Source of the DNA: Carnegiea gigantea
Taxonomy: Eukaryota > Streptophyta > Magnoliopsida > Caryophyllales > Cactaceae
Reading direction: 5' to 3'
Assembly: GCA_029747015.1 (NCBI GenBank)
Contig: JAKOGI010001194.1
Span: forward strand, 62,001 to 126,000
Length of the DNA stretch: 64,000 nt
The position numbers and the translations under genes are program-made. Within the stretch, counting starts at the first letter, position 1; each line of letters opens with the position of its first letter. The notes beneath the pieces were generated by a model. It was not told the origin of the DNA. It did not search any database and worked only from the letters and a program-made list of their open reading frames with translations. This document shows, piece after piece, positions 47,391 to 59,345 of this stretch.

Positions 47391-47403
47391 GATGAGCGTA
47401 GCC

Positions 47404-48816
47404 ATGAACGTTGATATGTAAGTCGAGTAGGATTAGCAATTAGCAATGGGGAGCCATGGTAAAGATTGATTCTTGAAGCATAACTAAAGGAGGGGGGACT
47501 AATCAATGGATTAAAATTGAGTTATTGAATAACTAGATGTCAATGTAGTGCCAAAGGTCGGGCTAAGATCGATTCATGTTCAAGTGGGTTGAGATTGATG
47601 GATTCCTTTTGTTTTACAACTCGAACACGATAAAAGTAAGCTAGGGGTAGCTCGAATGTTGTAAATTCAAAATTTGGGTAGAATTATTGATTTAAAGGCA
47701 ATAGGGAGCGTGGAGTGTGCTTAATCAAAGTAATGATAATGATGATGGATCCTAAGTATTTTTGAGAGTGGCTTTGGAAGTAAAATCGCCCAAGGAAGTG
47801 AGTGAAGGTTGAGTTATGTGCCCTTGGGCCAAAGGAATGGCATGTTCTCTTGTAACCTAAAACACCGACGTTTTGATTTAGGCCAAGAGCATGAGCTTCA
47901 CATTGAAAATAAGCCCAGGATTGTAAACCGAACTCAAATGTCTTAAACCCCTTGTCCTGGAAAAATCACTGCGACTAACAAAAATAGTTCTTATAATAAT
48001 AACTATCATAACAATGGGAGTAATAAGGATGACTGTAATAATAATAATAACATAATAACAACAGCGAAGCAATTGTCATTACTTCTACAAATCAAAACAA
48101 AGTAAACAATATTAATGCGTTTATAGTAATAATTCGAATGATACTGTCAGTAACTACGACATTGATAAAACCAAGGCAAACCCCACCGTCATGCCCTCAT
48201 GACAAGAGAAATGAAAACAAAAACAATATTAGAATTAATTAAGTTGGTAATAATCGTGAGGCTAATAAGAAGAAGGGAGGTTAAGGGAATGTAAATTATT
48301 TAATCAGTTAGAAAATTTAATAAAACTTCTTAATCGATACTAATCGTAGGAATAATAAGGATGACTAATGAAGTGCTAATCAATTTACTGTTTCAGTGTT
48401 GCATCCTGCTGTATACTCCCATGTACATGAAAGGACTACATAACAAGCTCTCGAGGTTCTTCAAGAGTCAGCAAGTTGGGTCCTCAACAGCACTGCCAGA
48501 TACGACTCCTTCAGAAGAAGATGGTGAAAATGAGCCCGATACATCTGAATTGGGTGATTCCTCCCATGATTAGTTTCGATGTGTGTTACTAGTTGAACAA
48601 TTTTAGTTATGTTTGTTGATTACGCATGTGGAACCTATGTAGGTACATTTTCAATACTTCTAATGGGACTGTACATTAATTTGATGATTTTATTATATAA
48701 AGTATTTCACTTTGTTTGCTTGCTTACGTGCTCCGACATTGATTAAATTGGAAATGCTATATCCGGAAAAATATGTGAGTTCTTAGCAGCAGATTTCTGA
48801 TGACATTCTACAAAAT
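47404..48816. other. Interior of CACTA-like element, right part
   Basis: AT-rich with AAT/ATA microsatellite-like stretches (47990-48060). A 70-codon frame at 48361-48573 ends with a Ser/Glu/Asp-rich tail (TPSEEDGENEPDTSELGD). It may be the decayed end of a transposon-encoded protein, but I recognise no domain. Confidence 0.35.
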
Positions 48817-49195
48817 TTTTGACGGGATATATAGCTTCCGTCGAAATTTTTTACGGGCTCAACCAAATAGCTCGTCAAAAATTTTGCCCACAGCCTAAAT
48901 TCCAATCCTTCAACAATTTTTGATGGACAGCATACTCTGTCAAAATTTCGGTCAAAATGCTGTTTTGACGGGACAATGGTCTGTCAAAAATTTCGTTGAA
49001 ATCTTATGGACGAGGTGTCAGTCTGTCAAAATGGGTCGTCAAAAAAATTTTGACGGATTGTCAGGCCGTCAAAAACTGCCCGTCAAATTTTTTAACGGGT
49101 CCGTCAAAATTGCAATTTCGACGAAGCATTTTTTGACTGATATTCTTTCTATCAAAATTTCCGTCAAAAAACCTACTTTCCGTTAAAAACTCAAC
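48817..49195. repeat. Right subterminal repeats (TTTTGACGG / CCGTCAAAA)
   Basis: About 18 motif copies in both orientations, denser than on the left. Confidence 0.8.
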
Positions 49196-49202
49196 TTTTT
49201 CT

Positions 49203-50353
49203 ATACATTATATAAACTACATGATCCTCTCTGAATCCCTTCCTCTCTCAACTATCTTTGCCCTCTCTTTAAAATCCAGTGATGTCCTAAAATGCTTAGG
49301 TTGAAGGATCATTGTGTGTTTTGCCATATTGCTAGACAACAATAGGTAGTGACAACTATTAAAGCCTAAATAAGAGTGTGATATTGTTGGTGTCACAAGA
49401 TCAGTGGAGTGGGATATTCGCCTTTTTTTGACTTATGATTATTATGAGAGGCAATGTTTCCTGAGTGATGGTTGTATAACAAGGGGTGAATAACATCATA
49501 ATTGCTTTTTATTTAGGCCTTGCTCGTATTTGTCTTTGCAAAAAGTGTAAGATTAGACGAAGTTCCTTTGCACTTATATGGGGTTATGTTTGACTACATG
49601 TTCTACCCTTTTACTAAGGTCTGTCCTATTTTAGGTTTTGTTATCGAGTGTAGGCAAGAGGGCTTGATAAAAGACTATAGTTTGCAAATTAGTGTGAGGA
49701 TGGATTCTGTTTTGTTCATCTATCAACAATTATATTGTATAGGAAACAGTTCATGTGCTATTTGAACTTTTTAACTAAATCTCTTAAAATTATTCTCTTA
49801 TATTCATATTGTAAGACCACCGTTGAGGTTTTATTTGGGGGGCAGGGGTATTGGGGATTAGGAGGAGGAGGGTGATAATTCCATCACCTCAAACGTATAC
49901 ATTCTTCTTCTGGGTTAATAAATTTTTCTATTTTTCTTTGTGTTTTTCTACTTTCGTTGTGGGATTCTCACTTTTTCTCGAGTTTTTTAATGGATTTTCT
50001 TTGGACTTATAACCTAAAAATACAAATTTAGGGGATTGCACGAAGAAAAATAATAATTAGCTAATTGGGCATATGCCTTGCCTTCATACTTTTCCTTTGT
50101 GCTTTCATTTATAATTTTAATCAGTTGATTTCTCATTTTATTTTTTCTGTTGGTTTTGGCTAGGAATTGCAGCTTTCCATCTATGAAGAAGGGTGCAAAT
50201 TCCTATCAGATGGCCAAGCTGCAGATGTTGAGTCCAAATTCCTAATTAGGCAGAAGATCTCAGTATCAAGTTCGAGATTGAGAGACCATATGAAAGCAAG
50301 TTATGTTAATAGTCAAAAGCAAAGGCCAGTCTAAATTAAAGTTTTGAGTACAT
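49203..50353. repeat. Repeat R copy 3, blocks B and C (truncated)
   Basis: Block B (to about 49860) aligns with 17926-18550, including the frame ending GNSSCAI (49520-49765). Block C has lost about 540 bases after 50220 relative to copy 1 (5290-5805) and stops at the LTR starting at 50354. Confidence 0.75.
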
Positions 50354-51573
50354 GTGATATATGCTTATAATGCACTTCATTTTGGGGTAATTTTGATGCA
50401 TTTTTAGGAAAAATTACGAACTTTATGTTGTAATCCGTACTCCTTTTCCTGCTTTGCGCTTGGGTATAGTTTTTTTATGTGTTTGTAGATTTTTGGGCCT
50501 TTTTTTCCCTTACTTTGACCCCAATTGAGTGTGTTTTGACTTTCCATGGATGCCCCTAAGTCACCATGCCCGTGGAGAAGGAAGAAGAGCCAGAGAATGT
50601 TGAGACAGAGGAAACCACGGACCCTTCGTGGTGAGCTTGAAACTGCTTGCCTCTTCGTCTTCCTTCATCTTGTGGCTGAGGATGGCCTAAGTTTATGCTT
50701 AAATAAGGTTTGTTTTAGCTGCAAGGGGAGAGTGCAGAAAGCCAAAGCATTCAACACTCACTGCAATTATTAGTTTTAGGATTTTTCTTGTTTTCTTTAG
50801 TGTAAGAGAGGGAATTGGAGTGGAAGATTGACATTTGGAGGCATGGAGTTTAGGAAGCCATTGAAGACCACCATAGTTGCTAAGTTTTCTTCCCCTTATA
50901 ATCTCTTCTTAATCTTTTGTTTAGATGTTGATTATTTCAATTATATGTGAGTAGTTTTTCTGAATTTAGGGACTTGTTAGCTAAAGTATCAATGTTGAAT
51001 CTCTAATTTTTAATGTTTATGCTTTATCAAAATTGGTTTGATTGAATGATCTTGTGAATGAATTATTGTGAGTAAGTTTTGGATAAATTTGCTTGCATAC
51101 ACTAGATAGTTAAGTGAACTATTGAAAGGAGAAACTCACTATTAGAACAATAAGTTAGAACTTAATTCAATGACTACTTGAAAGAGAGGTGCTTGTTAAG
51201 AGTAAAATTATTGCAATCAAAAATCCATAACCAAGACTAAACTAAGGATATTTGAAAGAATGTTAATTTGGTTAGTATGCAATTTAGTTTGTTTCGAAAG
51301 AAAAGATTGAATTCCTAATTCAATGCACTCCATTGAATCATCCAATCTAGATAAAGTGTATATTCAGATCCAACTCTTTACTAGGCGAGACAATCCCCTA
51401 GATGCTTTTAATCCGATTGAATTTTCAATAGTTAAATAGTGATAGTTGAGACAGCCCATTAAAGATTTGGCCGCTTAGTCTTTTATAATAGATTAAAACT
51501 CGATAGATTACACTTGGTCTCTATGGGAGTGATATTAAAACTGTACTACAACAACCTTGCGCTTGCTGTAGCA
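50354..51573 (+). repeat. LTR 1 of Athila-like element
   Basis: 1,220 bp, TGATATATGC to CTTGCTGTAGCA, ten bases before the PBS. It matches 57785-58777 and 63285-64000. Confidence 0.85.
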
Positions 51574-51583
51574 ATTAAGTTTT

Positions 51584-51600
51584 TGGCGCTGTTATCGAGG
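51584..51600 (+). promoter_or_regulatory. Primer-binding site of Athila-like element
   Basis: TGGCGCTGTTATCGAGG is a diverged TGGCGCC-type site, in the same class as 2526-2543. Confidence 0.8.
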
Positions 51601-51779
51601 ACCAATTTGTGGTTATTAAGTTCGCCTATTTAAATTGACTAGGTCTTTTTTTATCTTTATCATTTTCATATTTTCTTGATTTGCTTTGGTGGTGTTTTGT
51701 GGTTATTTTTGCAAGATCTTGCCACTTATATGCGAAATCACTTACCGTTTTAATTCGATTCAAAAATAGAAAGGACTTT

Positions 51780-52933
51780 TCACTTTAGGCGGAAGAAGTT
51801 GAAATTAGAGGAGCAAAGAGCCAAAGCTCAAGAAGTCTCTTCAATGATGACAAGAGGAGGAGATGACCAAAGAAGTACGCTGCGGGATTTTGTCATCCGG
51901 GGGTCCAAGGCATTGCGTCTCATACTGCTCGACCTAATGCGGAAGCCCACAACTTTGAGCTTAAGTTGACTATTATTTCCATGGTGCAACAATCCCAATT
52001 TGGGGGCATCCTACTAGAAGATCCCAACTTACACCTCTCGTTATTCTTAGAGGCGCGTGACACGTTGAAGCTCAACGATGTTTCTACCGATGCTATAGGA
52101 TTGCAATTATTTCTCTTTTTATTAAGGGACATGGCAAGAGCGTGGCCACATTCTTTGCCTTTGGGATACATCACAATATGGGATGAGTTCATCAAAGTCT
52201 TCCTTGCAAAATTCTTTCCTCCTAGCAAAATGACAAGTCTGAGAAACTGAATCATTATATGAAGCCTGGGAGCATTTTAAGAACCCATTGAGGTTATGTC
52301 CACATCATGGCCTTCAACGGTGGATGTTAGTACAAGCTTTTGATAACAGAGTCACCTAACCAGTGAGTTCTACTATAGACGTAGCAGCAAAAGGTACACT
52401 TATGAACAAGACTGAAGACGAGGCCTACAGTCTCATTGAAGAGATGGCTCTAAATAACTACCAATGGTCTAATGAGAGAAGCCAACCCAAGACGGTTGGA
52501 GGTAAGTTAGAACTTGATGCGATCTCTATTCTTTCTGCTAAGGTAGATGCCGTGTCTCAAACGCTAGAACGATTGAATGTTAATTCTATTAGTTTTAAGT
52601 ACCCCTTTCCCACTATGTGAAATTTATGGTTTTGTTGATCATTTGACTATGAATTGTCAAGTCGGGAGTCCATTTGCTCAAGGTCTTCGCGAACCAATCA
52701 ACTATGTCTACAATTGTAATCCTAGACCAACCAATAACCCATTCTTTAACACCTATAATCCTTGTTGGAGGAATCACCCTAATTTCTCCTATAGGTCCAA
52801 TGCTCCTTCTATGCCTCAAATGAATTTTAGACCACTCCTGGGATTTCAAAGTTCAACTTATCCTCAACAAACACCTCAAAAATCCAACTTAGAAACCATG
52901 ATGGAGAATATGCTTTTGGCGCAGCAAAAATAA
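51780..52933 (+). pseudogene. gag of Athila-like element, frameshifted
   Basis: Recognisable gag blocks appear in more than one frame: MTRGGDDQRSTLRDFV near 51847, then after a frameshift near 51895 MVQQSQFGGILLEDPNLHLS and FLAKFFPPSKMTSLRN (51966-52250), then IDVAAKGTLMNKTEDEAYSL (52363-52620). A zinc-knuckle region follows at 52616-52657, reading CEIYGFVDHLTMNC: the second Cys of CX2CX4HX4C is Tyr (TAT at 52625-52627), so metal binding is lost. Stops and frameshifts throughout make it non-functional. Its sequence parallels the minus-strand gag at 1-2271. Confidence 0.85.
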
Positions 52934-53660
52934 GATGAGTATATTAAGCAATTAGCTTCCAAGGTTGATGTGCTTACTACTGATAATAAGATGTTAGAAG
53001 CTCAAATTGCTCAAGAAGCTACTTCTTCATCTACATCCCTGAGTAGACTTCCAAGTAAGCCCGAGGAAAATCCCAGTTAGCAGTGTAACTATGTTACCTT
53101 GAAAGGTGGGGTAGAGGAGTATACGGGTATGGAAGAAGGTGGAGAGGTGCCTAGAGCTAAGAGGGAGGTGAAAAATGCTGAGTTTGAGATCCAATCCTTT
53201 GGAGGGGTGTGTTAGGTGGTGATGCTTGAAGAGTTTCACCCTAAACCTGAAGATCCCGATAGCTTCTCTATTCCTTCTATGGTCGATCAAGTGAGGATTG
53301 ATAGGGCCTTATGTGATCATGGTGCAACTGTTAGTCTTATGCCCTATTCCATTTTCTAAGAGCTTGGTTTAGTAGAATTACAAACAACAGCTATTTCATT
53401 TCAATTCGTGGATGGTTCCATGAAGTTCCCTTTCGGTGTTTTATAGAATGTTCCTGTAAGCATAGGTAATTTTTATGTGCTTGGCAATTTTATCATCTTA
53501 GATATGCCGTAGACACGTATGCCCAGATTATTCTAGGGAGATCCTTCTGGGCCACTTCTAGTTGCAAAGTTGATGTGAAGGGAGGACGTTTGATGTTTGA
53601 TCTAGGGGAATGCCGTGTTGAATTTGTCTTGTTTGAAAACTAGAATACCACTGTCCTTCA
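52934..53660 (+). pseudogene. Protease region of Athila-like element
   Basis: ALCDHGATVSLMPYSIF near 53308 aligns with the retropepsin-like active-site block of the minus-strand element at 361-480; both are diverged around the catalytic Asp. ELGLVELQTTAISFQFVDGS and NVPVSIGNFYVLGNF follow, with stops between. GGRLMFDLGECRVEFVLFEN (53581-53640) is the end of this domain and recurs at 58800-58860 in the second interior. Confidence 0.8.
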
Positions 53661-53678
53661 TCTGCTTTAGAAGAAGAT

Positions 53679-54130
53679 ATGGATTTTCATGAGATTGGTT
53701 CATTGCATGATTGGTGGTTGGTTGACCCTTTTGTGTTTGAATGTGTTATATTTGGAGGCCTCGGCCTAGATTATGCTAGGATGGAGTCCAATGGGCCTGC
53801 ACCACCTAGCATAGTCGAGGGCGAGACTTACACTACTAATGAAGTGTCCATGAGTGATTATTGTCGGTTTGCTCAAGTAGCATAGTCCATGCCTCCTATT
53901 GATGATATCAAATGTGACTTTGATACAGAAGTCAAGCCTAGTAGTGGCCTATCTGATGGAGCCCACTACAAATTCATTCTATACATGGATCACGTTAAAT
54001 AGAGTTACTTTATGGAAAAGACAGCCAGAGCTTTTGAGATGGCACCTTCTAGTGTAAGAGTTTGATTTCAAGGTCCGTGACAAAGGAAAATTGGAAGATG
54101 TAGGGGAACAAATTGACAAGCTTACCACCA
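53679..54130 (+). pseudogene. Post-protease frame joined to RNase H tail, reverse transcriptase missing
   Basis: The frame MDFHEIGSLHDWWLVDPF to SMSDYCRFAQ (53679-53885) is followed, after a stop, by HYKFILYMDHVK and, with frame changes, an LLRW...VQEFDF...RDK-type block near 54030-54075. The latter is the C-terminal stretch of gypsy RNase H (the conserved RW-LLLQEFD--IRDKKG block). The polymerase core that should lie between protease and RNase H is absent. Integrase is not seen either. The second copy (58796-59330) shows the same join and reads better. Confidence 0.7.
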
Positions 54131-54935
54131 TCTTTCTGATCCCGAGCCCTCTTAGAAGAAACGGTTGAGGTCCCGACCTTTGCTTTTTGGGAGGCAACTG
54201 AGTTTTTTTTTTTCCGCTTAGTAGTTGTTCATTTCTTTGATTGCATATAGTGTATTATTCTTGTTTGAAAAAAAAAAGGAGTAAAAAGAAGCAGAAAAAA
54301 TAGAGAGTGAGAAAAGAAGCAAAAAGAAGAGTGAAAAATCATGAAAAAAAAAATCACAAAAAATAATGAGTGTTTTAGTAACTGTAACAGAGCTCTCCGT
54401 GGACCTCTCATGGTACCCAATCCGGTCCATTGAGTAGCTACTAAGAAAACTGAAGAAAATATAGAGACAAAGCTCACTACAGACCCTCCATGGGGGATCC
54501 CGTGGACCGTGGTGAGGCTCTTCGCCCGTGGTCGAGGTTTTTTCAAGCCCTTTGACCCGAGCACCCGTTCATTTTCTTCTACCTTTTGTCCTTTTCTCTC
54601 TAAACGCGTTCCGTCTCTCTCTAAAACCTCCATAACCCCCTACCTCTAAACCTTCCATTTTTCAACATTTTTTCATCAAATTTCTTCGATTTCTTCTGAT
54701 TTTCTTCACTTCTACGCAAATCTCCTTGAAATTTATCTTATCTTTCCCTTTCTCACATTCTACCCATCTTCATACTTCAAAATTTTTCAACTCCACTTCA
54801 TCTCCCATTTTTCCAAATTCTCTCTTTTTCTTCCATATTTCTTCTAATTTCATCTTCATTTCCACAAATTTTGCACTTTTCCATTTTCACTTTACTTAGA
54901 GTTTTCAAAGTTTCACCCATCCATTCACCATTAGA
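54131..54935 (+). other. Non-coding spacer with A-rich and pyrimidine-rich tracts
   Basis: Purine runs (54265-54365), then a pyrimidine-rich leader-like stretch (54540-54900) directly before the ATG of the next frame. The same order recurs at 59440-60200, so it is a conserved part of the element. Confidence 0.55.
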
Positions 54936-56002
54936 ATGGGACCTAAAAAGAAGGCAAGAACCAACCAAGAGACGAGGACATCCAAGCAAGCACCTCAACG
55001 AGCAATGCGACAATTTTTAGATACTCAGGATGACAGTTATTGTGACCTCACCCTTGAATTATTGAGTACGTTGCATATAGAGGTCACGAGTGGCCTCGTT
55101 GTCAAGAATGATACATTTCCTTCTACATCAATAAGGAGTTTTATGTACTAAACTTAAGTGCCTTAAATAGCGTATTCGGTTTTCCACCAAGTGTGGACTT
55201 GCCTTATCGACATGTCTCTAAAGAATTTAACCCAAATGTATTTTGGAATGAAATTTTTGGGGATCATTGATATGGTACAAGCAACCCTAAAGGCACTTTC
55301 ATTATAAACCCCTGTATTCGAGTAGCCCAAATATTGCTTGCTTATGGTTATTTTACAAGGGAGGATAGTTTGAGTGTGCCTCATCTATCTGAATTGTATT
55401 TCTTATATGACATGCTCTAATGTGATTGACTTGGCCCCTGTTCATCCTTAGTTCATTAGTTGCATAGTGCGGCTACTAGTTTTGCACAGAAGATTCGGAT
55501 ATGGGACCTTATAATCGCCATTGCTAATTCTGATAAAACCAAACCCTGATGATATAGTTCCCGAATCCAAGCGGTTGAGCTTAGCCACTTTTGAACAAAT
55601 GAAATTTTATAAGGTATAGACGGGGCGTGTTTGTTGCATTTATCCTCGGAACCATCTCATGCCTCTCCCTAATGTTGAATGAACCACTCTCTTGAACTAG
55701 GCCAATCTATACTTTTTACTGGGTGATGATGAGTTGGTGCAGCCCATGCCACCTCCTCCCCCGTCTCAGCTAAAGGCCTCTAGTTTATCCCAAACACCCT
55801 GCTCCTCTGGTTACACTGGTTTGCATGCTACCCTTTAGTCCATTCAAGAGGAGCAAGAATCCGTCCAAGCTTACATTCAAACTGAACACGTCGCGCTCCG
55901 TGACTTTGTCCGGGAGCGGCATGATGACCTTTGCTGGATGATTGCTTCCCAAAACCAATACTTCCAAGACTTTAGGGCTTGTTTAGAGACTTGGCGAGAC
56001 TG
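54936..56002 (+). pseudogene. Post-pol ORF of Athila-like element, copy 1
   Basis: Starts MGPKKKARTNQETRTSKQAP, a basic N terminus. Fragments DLTLELLSTLHIEVTSGLVV, LNLSALNSVFGF-like and ATFEQMKF-like sequence occur in shifting frames, ending in a Pro-rich stretch (MPPPPPSQL) and YIQTEHVALRDFV-like residues. The position after pol and the LTLEFLSTL block match the extra, sometimes 'env-like' ORF of plant Athila elements (annotated as putative plant transposon protein). Function is unknown. About 200 bases present in copy 2 are missing near 55005. Confidence 0.6.
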
Positions 56003-57784
56003 ACGTATTTCTCATCTCCACCCTCCTTCTCCCTCTTCTCCTCCTTCTTAGTTCTTCTTTTTCTTCCCCATTAATTTTTATGTCCTTGCACTAAAGACAA
56101 TGCTTTGTCCAAGCATGGGGAGATGTGTATGAATGTGTGTATACGATAAGGATGTGTGAGTAGCTTGCATGTTAAGTGTTTCATTTAGGAGTAGTTTACA
56201 TTTTTAGTTAATCATTTCATTTTTCTGTCTATTTTTAGGCTTCTTTTCTTAGCTTGAACTTTATTATTGTATTTTCAATTTCTAGTTGCATTTTAGGGTG
56301 CTAACCCAAAAAAAAAAAAAAAAAGAAATAGAAAAAGGAAAAAAAGAAGAAAAAGAAAAAAGCAATAAAATCATCTGATGATGAGTTTTAGACTAAATAG
56401 CTTTCTTTGGCTTATCTTGACCTTTTTGTTACACCCATTAGTGAACAAATGTTTGATTATAAGTTTTCGAAATGTGCTTCATGTTTTGTCCGCCATGTTG
56501 ACTGCGATTCGGTTACTCAATGAGTCTTTGCATGAATATTTAGCACGTGTGATCTAATGAGCTAATTGAGCTTTGGTAGTTGTCTAGTGAGACATTGACC
56601 CTTATTTGGACTAATTCATCATTTTAGTGTTATATTCTTTTTCATGTGTGGCTCTTCCTTGATTTCAAATCTCTAGAACTTACTTTGACTCTTGTTCAAG
56701 ATCACATTTAGCATACACATTTAGGCAATATGAGCATTACTTGAATCATGAGCTATATTGATCAAATCGCCACCCTTATTATGATTTAGCACTTTCTATC
56801 CCTATTAAGCCTTGACCTTTCTTTTTCTTGATGCAAACCTATAATATTAAAGCTTGGTTGAGTACGTATTCTACCTTTTTAGCCAAGACTATAGCGTTCC
56901 ATTGGTGATTGGGAGTAGTTGGTGGATAATGACATTGTTGTTTGGTATGGTTCGTTTGTTTGCAATGAGGGATTTGTGTGGTATTTCCCTTGGTGTCATT
57001 TGAGTTGAATTCTGCGAGTTGTTAGAGAAAGTGTTGAAAAGTACACAATTTCTCTTGCCATAATCCTTCTCTAAAAAAACGAATTGGAAAAGAGAACAAA
57101 AACCAAAATTAAAAGAAAAAAGAAAAAAAAGAGAAGCGAAATAATACAAGGATTTGGTATATATTTCATATTATGTTTCAACACTTTTTTTGTGTACTTA
57201 ACCAACACGGGGTTATTTTGGTATTTGAGAGGTATTGGTATTTAGTGCGAGGAGTACTTTGGTGAAAAGTTGGGTGAAGATGATTCATACTCAGTCTTTG
57301 GCTTTGAGCTCTATAAATCTCAACATATTTATTCCTTTCCTACCTTTACCCATAGCCCTGTTAAAATCTATCGAAGTCCTCATGATTATCTAGCATACCG
57401 TTGTATTTTAATGGTGGCGAATTTGAGAGTCTTGTCAAGATTATGGCAGATTTGATTCTTTGAAATGAGACTTGAGTGATAAGTGCTTCATTTTTAAAGC
57501 AAGGGTCCACCAGTTCTTTTAGCTCCCCCTATTGTATGTGCCGATATGACCATTTAAGCTAATTTGAGTGAATGATTCAATGTTTGATATGATGGTATTT
57601 GCTCTTCTTTTAAAAAGTTCATTACCTCATATGTTCTGTAATAGTTTTCATCACTTTTGGGCTAACTTTTTGGGTTGATAGGCTATTGATGTTGCTATTT
57701 ATGTTTACTTAAGGAGATTCTTCATTTTAGATTTGGTTCTCATAATTGCTTAGAGACAAGTAATGGTTCAAGCATGGGGGAGTT
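56003..57784 (+). other. 3' untranslated part of interior 1 with polypurine tract
   Basis: Contains AAGACAATGCTTTGTCCAAGC near 56095 (a short inverted repeat), A-rich purine runs at 56306-56365 and 57066-57135, and the probable polypurine tract GCATGGGGGAG at 57772-57782 just before LTR 2. No gene recognised. Confidence 0.65.
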
Positions 57785-58777
57785 TGACATATGCTTAGAA
57801 TGCACTTCATGTTGGGGTCATTTTGATGCATTTCTAGGAAGAATTATGAACTCTATATTATAATCCATACTCCTCCCGTTTTACGGTTGGGCATGGTGCT
57901 TTTTTGTGTTTTACAGGTTTTTGGACCATTTTACCCTTGCTTTGACCCCAATTGAGTGTGTTTCGACTCCCCACAGATGCCTTTAAGTTGCCATTCCTGT
58001 GGATAAGAAAGAAGAACCAGAGAAAGTTGAGATAGATGTAACCCTGGCCTCTCTGATGCTACTGGCCACGGCCCGTGGTGATCTTAAAATTACTTGCCTC
58101 TTTGTCTTCCTTCATGTCGTGGCTGAGGACGGCCGAGTTGATGCTTAGTAGGGTTTATTTCAGCTACAAGCGAGGGAAAGCATAGGAAGCCAAAGCATCA
58201 AACACTCACTTCTGTCGTTGGTTTTAGGATTTTTCGAGTTTTCGTTAGATAAAGAGAGAGAATTGAAGCGGAAGATTGGCACTTGGAGGCTTGGAGTATG
58301 GGAAGCCATTAAAAACCGCCATAGTTGCTAAGTTTTCTTCTCCTTACTCTTTTAATTTTTTATTTAGATGTTGATTACTACAATTGTGTGTGAGATGTTT
58401 TTCTTAATCTAGGGACTTGCTAGCCAAAGTATTGATGTTGGATCTCCAATTTTCAATATTTGTGCTTTATCAAAATTGGTTTGATTGAATCCCATATTGT
58501 GAATGAACTATTGTGAACAAGTTTTGCCAGATTTGCTTGCATATGCTAAATAGTTGAGTGAAGTACTGTAAGGAGAAACTCACTATTAAAAATAATAATT
58601 TAGAGCTTAATTTAACGCCTACTTGCAAAAGAGTTTTTTCTTGTGAGGAAAATTCTAGCAATCAAAAATCCATAATCAAGATTAAACCAAGGACTTTTCA
58701 AGGAATGATAATTGGGTTAGTTTAAACAATTCAATTTGTTTTGAAAGAAATGATTGAATTCCTAATTTAATTGCACT
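57785..58777 (+). repeat. LTR 2, 3'-truncated, fused to interior
   Basis: It matches LTR 1 up to the CACT at 51326-51329, then continues as interior sequence matching the part after the CACT at 53553-53556. It lacks the last 240 bases of the LTR and any PBS. Confidence 0.88.
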
Positions 58778-59345
58778 TTTGGTTGCAAAGTTGACATGAG
58801 GGGAGGATGTTTGACATTTGATGCAGGGGAATGCCATGTTGAATTAGTCTTGTTTGAAAACCAAAATATCCCCTCTTCTTCATCTGCTTTAGAAGAAGAT
58901 ATGGATTTTTATGAGATTGACTCATTTGATGATTGGTGGCAAGTTGACCCTTTTGTATTTGAATGTGTTACATCTGAAGGCCTCGGCCTATATTATGCTA
59001 GGGTGGAGTTTAATGAGCCTTCACCACCTGGCATAGTCGAGGATGAGACTTATGCTACTAATGAGGTGTCCATGAGTGATTATTGTTGGTTTGCTCAAAT
59101 AGTACAGTCTATGCCTCCTATTGATGATATCGAGTATGACTTTGACTTATGAGTCAAGCCTAATAGTGAGCTGTCTGATGGAGGCCACTACAAATTCATT
59201 CTATACACGGATCATGTTAAATGGAGTTATTTCATGGCAAAGAGGGACCTCCACCCCGAGCTTTTGAGATGGCACCTTTTAGTGCAAGAGTTTGATTTCG
59301 ATGTTCGTGATAAAAGAAAATTAGAAGATGTGGGGGAACTAATTG
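58778..59345 (+). pseudogene. Protease end and RNase H tail, interior copy 2
   Basis: The frame 58796-59152 (GGCLTFDAGECHVELVLFEN, DDWWQVDPFVFECVTSEGLG) ends with a stop at 59150. Then HYKFILYTDHVKWSYFMAKR and LLRWHLLVQEFDFDVRDKRK follow in a frame open to about 59345. These last two blocks are clear RNase H C-terminal motifs of gypsy elements. Reverse transcriptase is missing at the same place as in copy 1. Confidence 0.75.

Larger units (their letters stand above)
46669..47403. repeat. 13-bp target-site duplication around LINE
   Basis: GATGAGCGTAGCC occurs at 46669-46681 and 47391-47403, exactly bracketing the LINE fragment, as expected for target-primed reverse transcription. Confidence 0.95.
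44756..49202. mobile_element. CACTA-like DNA transposon, non-autonomous, decayed ends
   Basis: It interrupts R copy 3. Both ends carry many copies of TTTTGACGG and its complement CCGTCAAAA (left 44776-45045, right 48817-49195), the subterminal-repeat arrangement of En/Spm-type elements. The left edge CACAACAAG resembles the CACTACAAG terminus. The right edge, read inward on the minus strand, starts TAGAAAAAG, as if the outermost CACTAC were lost. No target triplet is clear. The interior contains a LINE insertion and a GC-rich island but no recognisable transposase. The family call rests on the subterminal repeats. Confidence 0.65.

Noticed and set aside
54229..54633. 134-codon minus-strand frame
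   Set aside because: It is a shadow over A-rich and pyrimidine-rich spacer sequence; the parallel stretch at 59450-59860 does not preserve it.
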